This document shows, one piece after another, positions 51,606 to 62,070 of a DNA stretch of 64,000 nucleotides. Numbering within the stretch: position 1 is the stretch's first letter; the number at the start of each line of letters is the position of its first letter. This stretch comes from Daphnia pulex. Taxonomy: Eukaryota; Arthropoda; Branchiopoda; Diplostraca; Daphniidae. Under the pieces are notes generated by a model that saw nothing but the letters and a program-made list of their open reading frames with translations, did no database searches and was not told the origin of the DNA. The translations under genes were made by a program, and so were the position numbers. The stretch covers positions 2,976,001 through 3,040,000 of the forward strand of contig NC_060025.1 of the NCBI RefSeq assembly GCF_021134715.1, written 5' to 3'.

Positions 51606-52467
51606 TCATAATATAAAACTGTTTAATTGAGACATTACAGCTTTAAAATCAACATTATCGGGGTTTACGTTGGTAAACAAATCATAAGTTGAACAAATCA
51701 CCTTTGGGTCCAAGATCTGATCTTCCAGAGGTCTACAGGTTATTTTATACACAAATATTAGACCTGATATCACAATTGAGATTCCTATGGGACAGAGCAA
51801 ATGCCATGGCTTAAGCTTCTTTTCTTGATCCCCTAATTCAGGTTCTGGCTGAGTTAGATGATTCCATTTGTCAAGCAGACTAGTGATAGTGTTGTTCTCC
51901 TGTCAAGGATCAAAGAAATAATACTTGTAGGAGGTCAAAGTACAGTAACTGTTGTCTACCTGTACTCCAACATCCTGTCCTAAGCTCCCCATCCACCTCA
52001 TGTTTGCATTTTTCAATATTTGGGCAGACATGTTGAGAACATTGAGGATTTCATTTTTCAGACGATAGAGCTTGGTCTGATTTTGAGTGATGTAAGCTAT
52101 GCAAGAAGGACGCACACCTCCTCTTGCCTGAGAATCCTTCAAAGTAAAGTAATGAAGGATGGCATGGAAATTCTGAATGATGTTGGTCCGAATGCAAGGC
52201 ACATCAGATATTTCATCCAACTTTTCCCTGTGGGATTAAAATAGTATGAAATAACCCAAAGAATTTTTGAATAATTTAAAATAAATACCCTGGAAAATTC
52301 TGATAATCTGTTGTCATTATGTAAAGAAGAAATTCATCCAGATTGAAATTCTCATTGTTATTCAGATGAGGTAGAACAGCTGGGATAGTCAAAACACAAC
52401 GAGGCCCTTCGACTTCACAGAATTCGCTTATTAGAATAAAGTCTCTAATCGTTTGGCTACTAGCCAT
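51606..52467 (-). CDS. short SMCR8-like longin-domain protein with C-terminal membrane segment, 246 aa
   Basis: Minus-strand exons 52467-52289, 52227-51960 and 51899-51606 join in phase. The N-terminal 140 residues resemble the longin domain of SMCR8, the DENN-type partner of C9orf72 in autophagy and lysosome regulation: DFILISEFCEVEGPRCVLTI near the start, FNLDEFLLYIMTTDYQ, then HYFTLKDSQARGGVRPSCIA followed by YITQNQTKLYRL. SMCR8 of vertebrates is over 900 residues; here the DENN core is absent. Instead exon 3 gives a short linker, a hydrophobic stretch at about 183-200 (WHLLCPIGISIVISGLIFVY) and a 45-residue tail ending SFIL. It would therefore be a tail-region-anchored membrane protein. 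It is convergent with coatomer alpha (262 bases between stops) and head to head with TAK1. The gene model is well supported by phases; the SMCR8 relationship is from remembered family pattern. Confidence 0.75.
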
Positions 52468-52791
52468 GTTATTATTGATTATTACAAAGACTTTTCATTA
52501 GGCTGTACAAGCAATTTAACGTGCAAATATTTATTTAAGTTACCCATACGAAGTAAGTACAATGACAATCACATTAAACCAACATTGTGTTGATTTTGAA
52601 AGACGAGTGAACTTTTGTCTTGGTGACAGTCCAGCAGGGACGTCTGCTAGGTGGTTCGTGGTGGTGACAAAATTTGTTGCTAGATGGCAGTAAAGAAGGA
52701 AGATCGGACCAGACGAAAAGTTTGATACGAAAAATTTTGTTTAACAAAACTTGTTTTTGGATTTGTAGTTGTGTAAATATAATTTGTAATC
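52468..52791. promoter_or_regulatory. shared promoter of SMCR8-like gene and TAK1
   Basis: The two start codons are 324 bases apart and face away from each other, so this segment should drive both. There is no TATA box at a suitable place. Two CTCF-like motifs, CTGCTAGGTGG (52644-52654) and GCTAGATGGCAG (52679-52690), lie near the TAK1 side. Confidence 0.6.
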
Positions 52792-55700
52792 ATGGATTCG
52801 TCAGAAACATTTTCTGGCGACTTAAAAACAATACCAGAAGACTTGGAAATAGATATAAGTGAAGTCGAAGAATTGCGGGTTTGTAACATTCCATTATTAA
52901 GTACTGATTTTATTTACACTAAGATTGGCTGCGTATCGTGCAGGAAATCGGACGAGGAACTTTTGGGGTGGTATACAGAGGTGTTTGGCGATCCAAAGTT
53001 GTGGCAGTTAAAAAAATTAACACATCAGCTGAACAAAAAACCTTCATGATTGAGATAAGGCAACTGTCAAGAGTATCACATCCTAATATAGTAAAGCTGT
53101 ATGGAGCTTCCACAAAGAGAACAGTTTGTCTTCTCATGGAATTGGCTGAAGCTTCATTATATGATGGTAAATTCCTACAGTTTTTTACACTAGAACTTTA
53201 ACTACATTACTTGAGTCTAGTTCTACATTGCCGCTCCAAGATATCTTATACCTTCCATCACGCTATGAACTGGGCTCTGCAGTGTGCAAGAGGAGTAGCT
53301 TACCTACATGGTATGAAGCCTTGTGCCATCATTCACAGGTGTTTTTTCTTACATTTAACTTCATTGGTGTGTAACTAAATTAATTTCATTGTGGGGGTGC
53401 TTACAGAGATCTTAAGCCACCAAACCTCCTATTAATGATGGAGGGTAGAGTTTTGAAAATTTGTGATTTTGGCACTGCATGTGACATGAGAACTCAAATG
53501 ACTAATGGGCAAGGTAGTGCTGCATGGATGGCACCTGAAGTTTTTGAAGGTAACACTTAAGAAGATTTGCAAATTTCAAAATTATTGGCTCAATTTTCTT
53601 CTTTTCTAGGCAACCACTACACTGAAAAATGTGATGTGTTTAGTTGGAGTATCATTTTATGGGAGTTACTAGCCCGTCAAAAACCGTTTAGTCACATATT
53701 AGACTCGGCGTTTACCATAATGTGGGCCATTCACACAGGCAAGCGTCCCCCTCTTATAAAAGGCTGCCCCGTTCCGTTAGAGAACATAATGACCAGGTAA
53801 TGATCAACCACTTTGGTGGAATGCTAATTTTTCAATCCATTTCTTTCTTTTTTTAAGTTGTTGGAATAAAGATCCAAACAACAGACCATCAATGGAGCAA
53901 GTCGTCAAAGAAATATCGCATTTGTTTCAATTCTTCCCTGACGAAATTCCACCCCTCGAATACCCTAACCAATCGGATTTGATCGAAGCTGGTGGTAAAA
54001 TATTTTGCGAATTAATTGTTATTACCTTTTATATACATTCGGGACATGTTGAACAGGAGCCAGCTTGGAAAGTTGTGGCAGTGACCCCAGTTTGAGCAAC
54101 TCTTCTTGTTCCAGTGCAGTTTTGACATCACTGCCTGTTCCTAGAACAAAGTACCACCATTCACCCGCTCGTCCTGTCACTCCCGCCCATCGAGAAGAAA
54201 CAGACAGCTTACTGCCAGCTTTTAACCAACTGCTCAGCGAAAAGGAAAACATGCTGCAGCCAGGTCGTTCGCTTGTCACGCCCAGTAGCCTCAAGCTGCT
54301 TTCACCTAGAATAATAGGAGGCACTAGCACTGTTAGCGAGCCACTGCACCTAATCATTGGCGGAGAAAGCGACGAGTCAGCCGAAGGCTATGCCATACCG
54401 CCATTGGGCGAGGATTTCTTACAGGGTGGTCTAGGAAGAATGCAGTCACCTTATCAGCCACAGATGACTAATACGGCCAACGAAAGTATAGGGCAACTAG
54501 GGCCGTTGGAAACTCCCCGTCGACCTCAGCAATTCGATCATCCGTTCAAGAGAAGATCAGCGGAATTTCCTCACGTTGACATATGCGTCCCTACGTCTCC
54601 AGTACCGTCGTTTCCAGTTCTTCAACCCTATTCTTCCGGATGGAGCGGAGCAGAAGCTAGAAGAGTAGAAGAATCCGCAAATGTGAGCGTCATGGGCCAC
54701 CGCAGATCCTCTTCACACGGGAATCCTTCCCAATTATGGACTGGTGTCACTCCACAGCAATCGATGCCTTGCATTTCAAATCTGCCTGGTCAACGTCATA
54801 TTGGTGAGTAAATGTTTGAATCTATCCTGGTCAAAAATTACATGTCATGCAATCGTGACAGGTACAGTGGTACTTGTTGGGTCAATGTGCCGTGTAAAAA
54901 TGTGACTCAGTTCCTAGTACGCAGTCGTTTGCATACTTAATGCGTGCGTCAGCACTGTGTGCATCACCCGACCAGTAGTTGGAACAGGCCGGAGCGTTGA
55001 CACATTAACCCAGGAACGAAGAAAAAGAAAAGAAACAAATAGGAAAAGAAATGGAACGAACTAAATAGAGAGAGAGAGAGAGGAAATAGATAAGAGTTGG
55101 TATAGAGGCGGAATGCGATGCGCGGGTAACTTGGTCATGTTGCGCAACTATCGAAAAAATTCTTCCCGTGCAGAAACCGTAGTCGGTTGTTGTTCCAATG
55201 CGGATTTCGGCCGCAGACTTTTGTTTATGTGTTAAAATGTTGGTCAATCAGCATTCGATTTATTTTCCCGAGAAAATTCGATCACGCTTGCCCGATCAAA
55301 GTATTTGTTTAGAACGCTGGTGAAGGCTCGCGGTGATGATTCACACGAACACGGACAGGATGCGCACGCGGGATATTTTTAACGCACACATTTGCTATTA
55401 GCTATCGGACCCCCTCCGTCCTGGCCTTTTTTTTCTACAGTCGCTGCGCTCTTCTCCTTCTCTCTCGTCGTGTGCGGGAGAAAGAGAGAGGGAACCCAAG
55501 GTCTCGTTGGAAAGGGTCCTTCAGTCAACACGCTGGTTCGAACACGGTGAGCCGAAATCTGACCGAATTCTCGTCGAATAAAACCGCCATGCAAATGGCT
55601 TTTAGTGATCAAATGGCGGAATTTCTCATGGCGGCGATGGAGTCGGTTGCGTCGCAACTCGGCGACGAAGTGACCGACATTGAAATCTTGTGCTGGCACT

Positions 55701-56300
55701 ATTGGTGTTTCCTCTATTGTACGTGAGCTGCCTCTTTTTAGGCATCAGATTACTACGTCGTGAAGAGAAAAAAAAACCTTGCGGATATTTTGGCAGCCTG
55801 AAAATTCGCCTCACTGGATTTTTGTATTGTTTTCTTTTGAATTGCAGGTGAAACGAATCATGTCATTGGAGAGCAGCCCATTGACGAAATCTTTTTCCTG
55901 TTGCATCCCTCGCTGAGGCCTATCCCACCATGCCCGACTAGTCAAGTATCGATGAGGGTCTACGAAGAACATCGAAAGGTTGGTCACATCAATCCCGGAA
56001 TTGTTTTCCGTGACTAACATTGTTTTGTCATGAAATTTAGATGGCAAAGGAATATTTGGAAGTGCAGAAAGAGCTGCAGTGGATGACCAAATATTGCAAC
56101 GAGCTGGTTGAACATTTGGAAGAGACAAAGAAACAACAGACGGAGCAGCGGCGAACTAGTCAACAGCCGCTTGAACAGTCGGAATTGCAGCGATCGGTGG
56201 AAGAATTTGTCCGGCTCGAAAGTGAAAAAAAGAGCCTCCTCGAATTTCAACGAAATCTTACAGAGCAGCTCAGCAAAGTTCATCGAGAACAACTCCAAAT

Positions 56301-56335
<35 letters not shown>

Positions 56336-56482
56336 GACAAGTTCCACAGCCTAATGATCAATCAAGATCGTCTCCTTTGCCTGACGATGGTTGGGTCGTT
56401 CTTTCGCGTAAAATCATTTCTATAAATTTTTTCTGACTCGTCGTCAAATTAATTTAAAATTTTTCTTCCTTTAGGTATTTGA
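52792..56482 (+). CDS. Tak1: MAP kinase kinase kinase 7 (TAK1), about 715 aa
   Basis: Ser/Thr kinase that, with TAB adaptors, activates JNK/p38 and NF-kappaB (Imd-type) signalling in response to stress and microbes. Exons: 52792-52878, 52944-53166, 53221-53338, 53407-53549, 53610-53796, 53858-53994, 54057-54803, 55848-55978, 56041-56407 and a last exon of eight bases 56475-56482; without the last splice translation stops at 56436. Kinase marks: glycine loop GRGTFG (32-37), VAVKK with Lys 52, HRDLKPPN with Asp 144, DFG 163-165, activation loop [33 protein letters not shown]. The diagnostic TAK1 features are the exact loop sequence and the C-terminal TAB2/3-binding part, [12 protein letters not shown] followed by [20 protein letters not shown] and a Gln-rich coiled coil with 11 Gln in a row. 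The middle region (exon 7) is Ser/Pro-rich. All introns are short except 54804-55847, which contains a possible alternative first exon. Confidence 0.94.
55589..55718 (+). other. candidate alternative first coding exon within TAK1
   Basis: Inside the only long TAK1 intron, an ATG in good context (AAACCGCCATG) at 55589 opens 43 codons rich in Met/Ala/Glu ([20 protein letters not shown]...) and ends TAT T at 55718 directly before GTACGTGAG, a strong donor. Its phase (one base left over) is exactly what the next exon at 55848 needs, so splicing would give a protein of about 211 residues holding only the TAB-binding coiled coil. No transcript data are available. Confidence 0.4.
56302..56334 (+). 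repeat. CAA/CAG repeat coding for polyglutamine in TAK1
   Basis: Eleven consecutive CAA/CAG codons in the TAK1 C-terminal coiled coil; the mixed codons suggest purifying interruption of a pure CAG tract. Confidence 0.9.
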
Positions 56483-56972
56483 AAAATGACGGTGCCGAGT
56501 TGGTTCTGAAAAATTACTGTTATTTTGTCTTTCACTGTTCTGATATATTTATCGTGTAAAACCGTTCCCCATTTCATCCATACTTTATTGTTAGATGCTG
56601 TGTCAAGTTCTTTTCCCAAGTCACCCGGAAATATTCGACCGGGGGTTGAGAGGGTTTTCTGCGGATGCCGCCAAATTTTTCTTGTGGCCTTATAGGTTTG
56701 GCTTGAGACCGGCCACACTTTGGCTAGATTTAGCTTGCAGTTAAGGTGCTGTTTGTGTGAAGTGTGCGATGGACGACATATATCCGCAGCCTATCGTCGC
56801 CCCAAGGCAAGGATTACGAGATCCCAAATCTTCTTCTTCTTCATTTCTTTTTTTCAGTTCCAGTTTTTAAATAACCTCTTTTCATTCGAATATTTCGCCC
56901 ACGAGACTGTTGACTATAAACAAAATCCATCCATGATAGGTGCCGTTCAGGACGAGACGAAGACGAAACATA

Positions 56973-56978
56973 AATAAA
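56973..56978 (+). terminator. candidate TAK1 polyadenylation signal
   Basis: AATAAA about 490 bases after the stop codon; no earlier AATAAA on this strand was seen after 56482. Confidence 0.4.
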
Positions 56979-57609
56979 CATGTTTGTTTTTATCTTTCGA
57001 AAAAACGAATTCAATGTCCAAAAGTTGTCATGAATGTCCGCTTGAAATAGAATGGAATTCTTGGATGCTTGAATTGTCACACAAATTAAAAGAGTAAATC
57101 CTTCGCTAAATGACAACATTTGAAAGTAAGCCAAAACATTTTTTTTGGTTCGGGAGACTTAAAGGTTCCTCCTTCGTTGGCGCCAAACTTGGCAGAGCGG
57201 ACATTCTGCACCATGCAGATGAAAGTTTCGGGAAAATATTTGAAAACAAAAAAATATAATATTTTAAATCAAACAACTATAAAGTCCTTGATCGAATCGT
57301 TAAAGCGTGAGAACAGCTGCCAGCAGTTATTAATATTTAAAAAAATATATTTGTTGTTTTGTTTGCATGTCCGTGTAATTAATGTAGGAAAAAAGCAAAC
57401 TGAATTAGCTTCTTTCATCGCATGAGATTTCTTTCGTTTTTTACGCCACATTCGTCATCGCGGTTTCTCCAGACTGTGGGCGGTTACACTTCAATCGTCA
57501 CATATGAAAGTTCTGCTACTACCTTATTAACCAGCGACGGCCAAGGCGACGGCGATATATTTATCGTGTGCGTCAGCGATATCGTTGTCAACAATTTTTA
57601 AAAAGTATA

Positions 57610-57625
57610 GTTGCATGCATGCAAC
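57610..57625. repeat. perfect 16-base palindrome
   Basis: GTTGCATGCATGCAAC equals its own reverse complement; it contains overlapping half sites of POU/octamer-like type (ATGCAA). Confidence 0.8.
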
Positions 57626-58044
57626 CATCTGATTAAATTATATTTGAGATAGCCTAGTAGAATGTTACGCCTAATAATAAAAAATAAGGGCCAAAATAAG
57701 ATTCATAATATTTACATTCAGTAGTCTCATTTTCTCATATAAAGACTAGCTTTCTTTTAGCTCGAATTTCTTTTGCCATATAATAACCTATATAATCCAT
57801 ATACTTTCCCAGCATAAAACTTTATCGCCTTTGATATCATCTTTAAAAAAATAGGAAAATAAATACCAGGAAATTCTTATATGGTCGATTCAATTACCTA
57901 GAACGACACCACTGTAAACAGAAATCTAGTGGGCGGTAATTCCTATGAATTTACTCATTTAGCCTTGCAGCTGATTTAGTACAATAAATAGGTTAGTTTC
58001 GTATTAGATTTCTGATTCACACAGTTAATAGTTACGTGGCTATC

Positions 58045-61000
58045 ATGATGGCCATCATGCATGTCGTAACAATTCTGTGTCTAGTTTGTAGCTGGATAAA
58101 ACTTGGAGAAAGTGTGTGTTATCGTTCGCCAAACGTAAACAAAAATTTCTCTGCTGCTCTCTAGAAGATGTAAACAAAGTTTTGTTTGACATTTGCATTT
58201 ATTTTCAGGCTTGTCCACAAACTGAAAAAGACTTTTTGAATGTTCATATTGTCCCTCACTCTCATGATGGTAAAACATAATTACAATATCTTTTGATATA
58301 ACCTTAATGACAGCATGTTCTCACACGTCAAATTTGGGTAAATTTGGATTTCATTGTGTGCCCCACCTATAGATGTTGGCTGGTTAAAAACTGTAGAGCA
58401 GTACTATTATGGAAGTAAGTTACAAGTAAAAGAAAATGGTTAACCTTTTAAACTTATATGCTTCTTCCTTTACTAACTTGTGATATAGCTAACAACTCGA
58501 TCCAGAATGCTGCTGTCCAGTACACATATGATTCAGTCTTGGAAGAATTATGGAAAGATTCAGAAAAGAAATTTGTCAGTGTTGAAATGGAATTTTTCTC
58601 ACACTGGTGGAAAGAGCAAACCTCTCATGTCAAGAGGAAGGTCCACAAAGTGGTAGAAAGGTATTTACGGGGGGAAATGATTTTAGTGTATAATACTCTT
58701 TCAACATTTTTTAATTTTATTATTTTGTCTGCTCTACAGAGGACAATTAGAATTTGTTGGAGGTGGTTGGTGTATGAACGATGAAGCTGCCGCCTCGGTA
58801 TTAATTTAGCACAACATATATTTTTAATAATTTACCGCAACTCTATTTGTTGTTATCTAGTACGTCGACATCATAGACCAAATGACTATGGGATTAAAAT
58901 TTCTCAACGATACGTTTGGTGAATGTGCTGCTCCAAAAGCTGTCTGGCAAATTGATCCATTTGGCCACTCAAAAGAACAAGCTAGCATTTTTGCGCAAAT
59001 GGGTTTCGAATACCTCTTTCTCGGGCGGATTGATTATCAAGATAAGGCTTTACGGATGAGCAACGGAGAAATGGAAATGATGTGGGACGCTTCTGAAAGT
59101 TTGGGCACAGAGATCTTTACAGGAGTGTTATACAACACGTACGGCCCTCCACCTGGATTCTGCTTTGACGTTCTCTGCGGTGATGAAACTATAGTAGACG
59201 ACCCTGATAGCCCCATGTTCAACATTGACCGCCGAGTATGTATTTATAATCTCAAGTTTTCTGTTGTTTTTTTCTAAAAGCTCTTTGTTTGCAGTCAAAA
59301 CAATTGGTAGCCTATATTTTGGAGCAATCAAAACACTATAGAACTAATAATATCATCCTCACAATGGGCGAGGACTTCCACTATCAATATGCTCACGCCT
59401 GGTACAAGAATCTCGACAAACTAATCAAGTAAAAACAAAAGAAATGTTTGTTTATATCTATTCTGAAAATAGGCCGTAAATAACTACAACACGGAATATT
59501 GGTCAATTCTCTAGGTACATAAACAAAGTCTACTTTAACAGCCAAATCCGCCTCTTTTACTCCACACCTTCGTGTTACGGCCAAGCTGTGAAAAATGCGC
59601 TCGTCGAAGCGTTGCCACGCAAGACGGACGATTTTTTTCCGTACGCAAGCGACCCACATGCCTACTGGACGGGGTATTTTACCTCGCGCCCGACTTTTAA
59701 AGGGCTCGTCCGTCAGACAAGCAATTTGCTTCAGGCCTGCAAACAGATTCAAGCGGTTACCGTCAGAAGGCGCTCCAACGTCCTTAACCAATTTCAACGA
59801 AGCCAAGCCATCGCCCAACACCACGACGCCGTAACCGGTACTGCTAAGCAGCATGTGAATAATGATTACATCGTCCGTCTAGACCAAGGTATTCGCGGCT
59901 GTTCCGGGGTATTTTCGGAATCGTTCAACCACCTGCTGTCTTTGAATGGATCGACATTGAACCAAGAGTATTGCGCAATGCTCAATATCAGCCAATGTCA
60001 AACGACCGAACAAAATTCCCCGTTTATCGTCACGCTCTACAATCCTCTCGCCTTCCGCTCCAGCCATACTGTCCGCATACCCGTCACCGATGGATCCTAC
60101 GCCGTTACTGATCACGAAGGAAGATTGGTTGCGTCACAGATGGTACCAATCGCCGAAGCCGTATTACTTCTCCCCGGCCGCAACAGCAATGCCACAAATG
60201 AACTGATCTTTCGAGCGGAAGATCTTCCACCTCTAGGCCTTCGATCCTATCATGTCAAGACTCCCGAGGGAAAGCCTGGCAAGCGGATGCTTCGTTCCCG
60301 ACCAAGAACAATTCAGCTTCCAAATAAAGAAGATATCCTCGTATCTGCGTACGGTTTGTCGTTGAAATTCGATCGTCAGACCGGCCATTTGGTACAAATA
60401 GGCAATGAAAGCGTCCAGCAGCAACTGTTGTTTTATCCAGCCATGGCGGGCAACAACAGCCGGTTCGAATTTCGGGCTTCGGGAGCCTACATCTTCCGAC
60501 CGAACGGCACTGACGCTCTTCCACTGGAGCAGCCGGCCACTAAATTAACAACTATTTTCGGTCCGGTCATCACTGAAATCCGCCAACAGATCAATACCAA
60601 TACGATGCAAATATTCCGTCTTCATCGCGACGAATCTTTCATCGAGCTGGATTGGATTTTGGGCCCGATTCCTATCGAGGATGGAATTGGGAAAGAGTAC
60701 ATTTCACGCTTCACTGCTCCCGAAATCCGAAACAACGGAACGTTTTTCACCGATTCCAATGGCAGAGAAATGTTACAGCGCCAACTGAACCATCGGCTGA
60801 CCTACAAAGTCAACGTAACTGAGCCCACAGCTGGAAACTTTTATCCAGTCAATTCATTCGCTTATGTGGAGGACAAATCGACGAGAAGTAGGATGACAGT
60901 TTTGAACGATCGAGCTCAAGGGGTGTCTAGCTTGCTACCCGGATCCCTCGAGTTTATGGTATGGTACCGTTAGCATGATATGAACAAATGACACTATTGT

Positions 61001-61724
61001 CTATCCCCCTAATGTGAACAATTCTCAACAGATTCACCGACGATTGTTGCATGACGACGCATTCGGCGTTGGCGAAGCTTTGAACGAAACCGCGTATGGT
61101 GTCGGCTTGGCTGCCAGAGGATCTCATTGGCTTGGCGTGGAGAATTCCCGGTCTGTTGCAAGATTTTTAGCACAACGGATGGCTCGTTCTCCTATTCTTA
61201 CATTCTCTCCCACGACATTATCAGCAGAAGAATTCCGTAAATCTTACCGGATGGAGGTATAAGGGGTCGTGATAGGGAAATTTTTTAAAAAATAAACCGT
61301 TTATAGTACACGTCCCTTGAATTTTTTTCCCCTCCATGTTGCTAATTAAGGTCGCCTTGCTCAACCGAGACCTTCCGCCGAATGTAAATCTTCTGACATT
61401 GGAACCATGGGACGACCAAGGCCGCATTTTAGTCCGTTTTGAACATTTTTTCGGTGTCGGTGAGGACGAAACATTTTCTCAACCAGCCAGCATTTCTCTC
61501 AAGGTAATTAGTTACAATCGACCCAAAAATACCGGAATTTTCTCACAAGTATTTTTCCTCTTTTTATTTATTTTTAAAAATAGGGGCTTTTTGCAACGCT
61601 GAACATTCGGACCGTGGAAGAAGTAAACTTGTCGTCTAATCGACCCATTAAGATTCTGGACACTGATGAGTTGGTGTTGAAGCCCATGGAAATCCGGACG
61701 CTGATTTTATCTACCCAACAATGA
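58045..61724 (+). CDS. lysosomal alpha-mannosidase, 964 aa
   Basis: Glycoside hydrolase family 38 enzyme that removes alpha-linked mannose from N-glycan fragments in the lysosome; the orthologue of MAN2B1 or its arthropod relatives. Exons: 58045-58134, 58209-58269, 58373-58414, 58489-58660, 58740-58797, 58861-59235, 59295-59428, 59515-60958, 61032-61256, 61351-61503 and 61584-61724, all in phase. The first exon supplies a signal peptide ([13 protein letters not shown]). Zinc-site motif HSHDDVGW lies at 47-54; the nucleophile motif WQIDPFGHS has Asp 173; QHHDAVTGT, with the further zinc histidine, lies in exon 8. Several sequons fit a glycosylated lysosomal protein, and a basic RRPRTIQ-like stretch ([12 protein letters not shown]) near mid-protein resembles the region where mammalian enzymes are cleaved. 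The C-terminal [22 protein letters not shown] and the closing [11 protein letters not shown] are typical of the family. The last exon ends 265 bases before an AATAAA. Confidence 0.96.
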
Positions 61725-62070
61725 ATAAGGACACTTCCATTTGTTTTTAAGTACATTTCTCCATCCAAATTTATTGAAGCCATCAAATATCTGTCAGAAT
61801 TGGGGACCAGCCCCTGTCTGAGCTTCTCAAAAGAGCATCGCACAACACTCATTCGTTTATAATTTACGTTATTAACTAGTTAATAATGGGGGTTTGGTTT
61901 TTTGGGGGGAAGGTGAGATAGATGGTAATAATCATAATTACTAATTCGAGTCAACAAGATAAAAAGATAATTAAAGCAGGCGAGAACAAAATAAAGCAAA
62001 AATTGTCATAACAGTATGGTTGAAATTATTATTCCAGTGTGAGCTCGGTTTTGTGTGTGTTTGGTTGGTC
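61725..62070. other. convergent 3' flank
   Basis: Short spacer between the stop codons of alpha-mannosidase and the convergent minus-strand gene; it holds the mannosidase polyadenylation signal and nothing else recognisable. Confidence 0.6.
61990..61995 (+). terminator. polyadenylation signal for alpha-mannosidase
   Basis: AATAAA in the sequence ACAAAATAAAGC, 265 bases after the stop codon. Confidence 0.5.

Larger units (their letters stand above)
56483..58044. other. spacer between TAK1 and alpha-mannosidase
   Basis: Contains the TAK1 3' region (AATAAA at 56973) and the promoter side of alpha-mannosidase. No gene is seen. Noteworthy sites: a perfect 16-base palindrome at 57610-57625 and a CTCF-like TCTAGTGGGCGG near 57926. 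Confidence 0.55.

Noticed and set aside
53311-53316. GTATGA inside TAK1 exon 3 as a possible splice donor
   Set aside because: Reading through gives the conserved segment [13 protein letters not shown] into the catalytic loop, so it is exonic.
55069-55082. GA repeat in the long TAK1 intron as a GAGA-factor promoter site
   Set aside because: GA/CT runs are common throughout the window, so this one carries little weight on its own.
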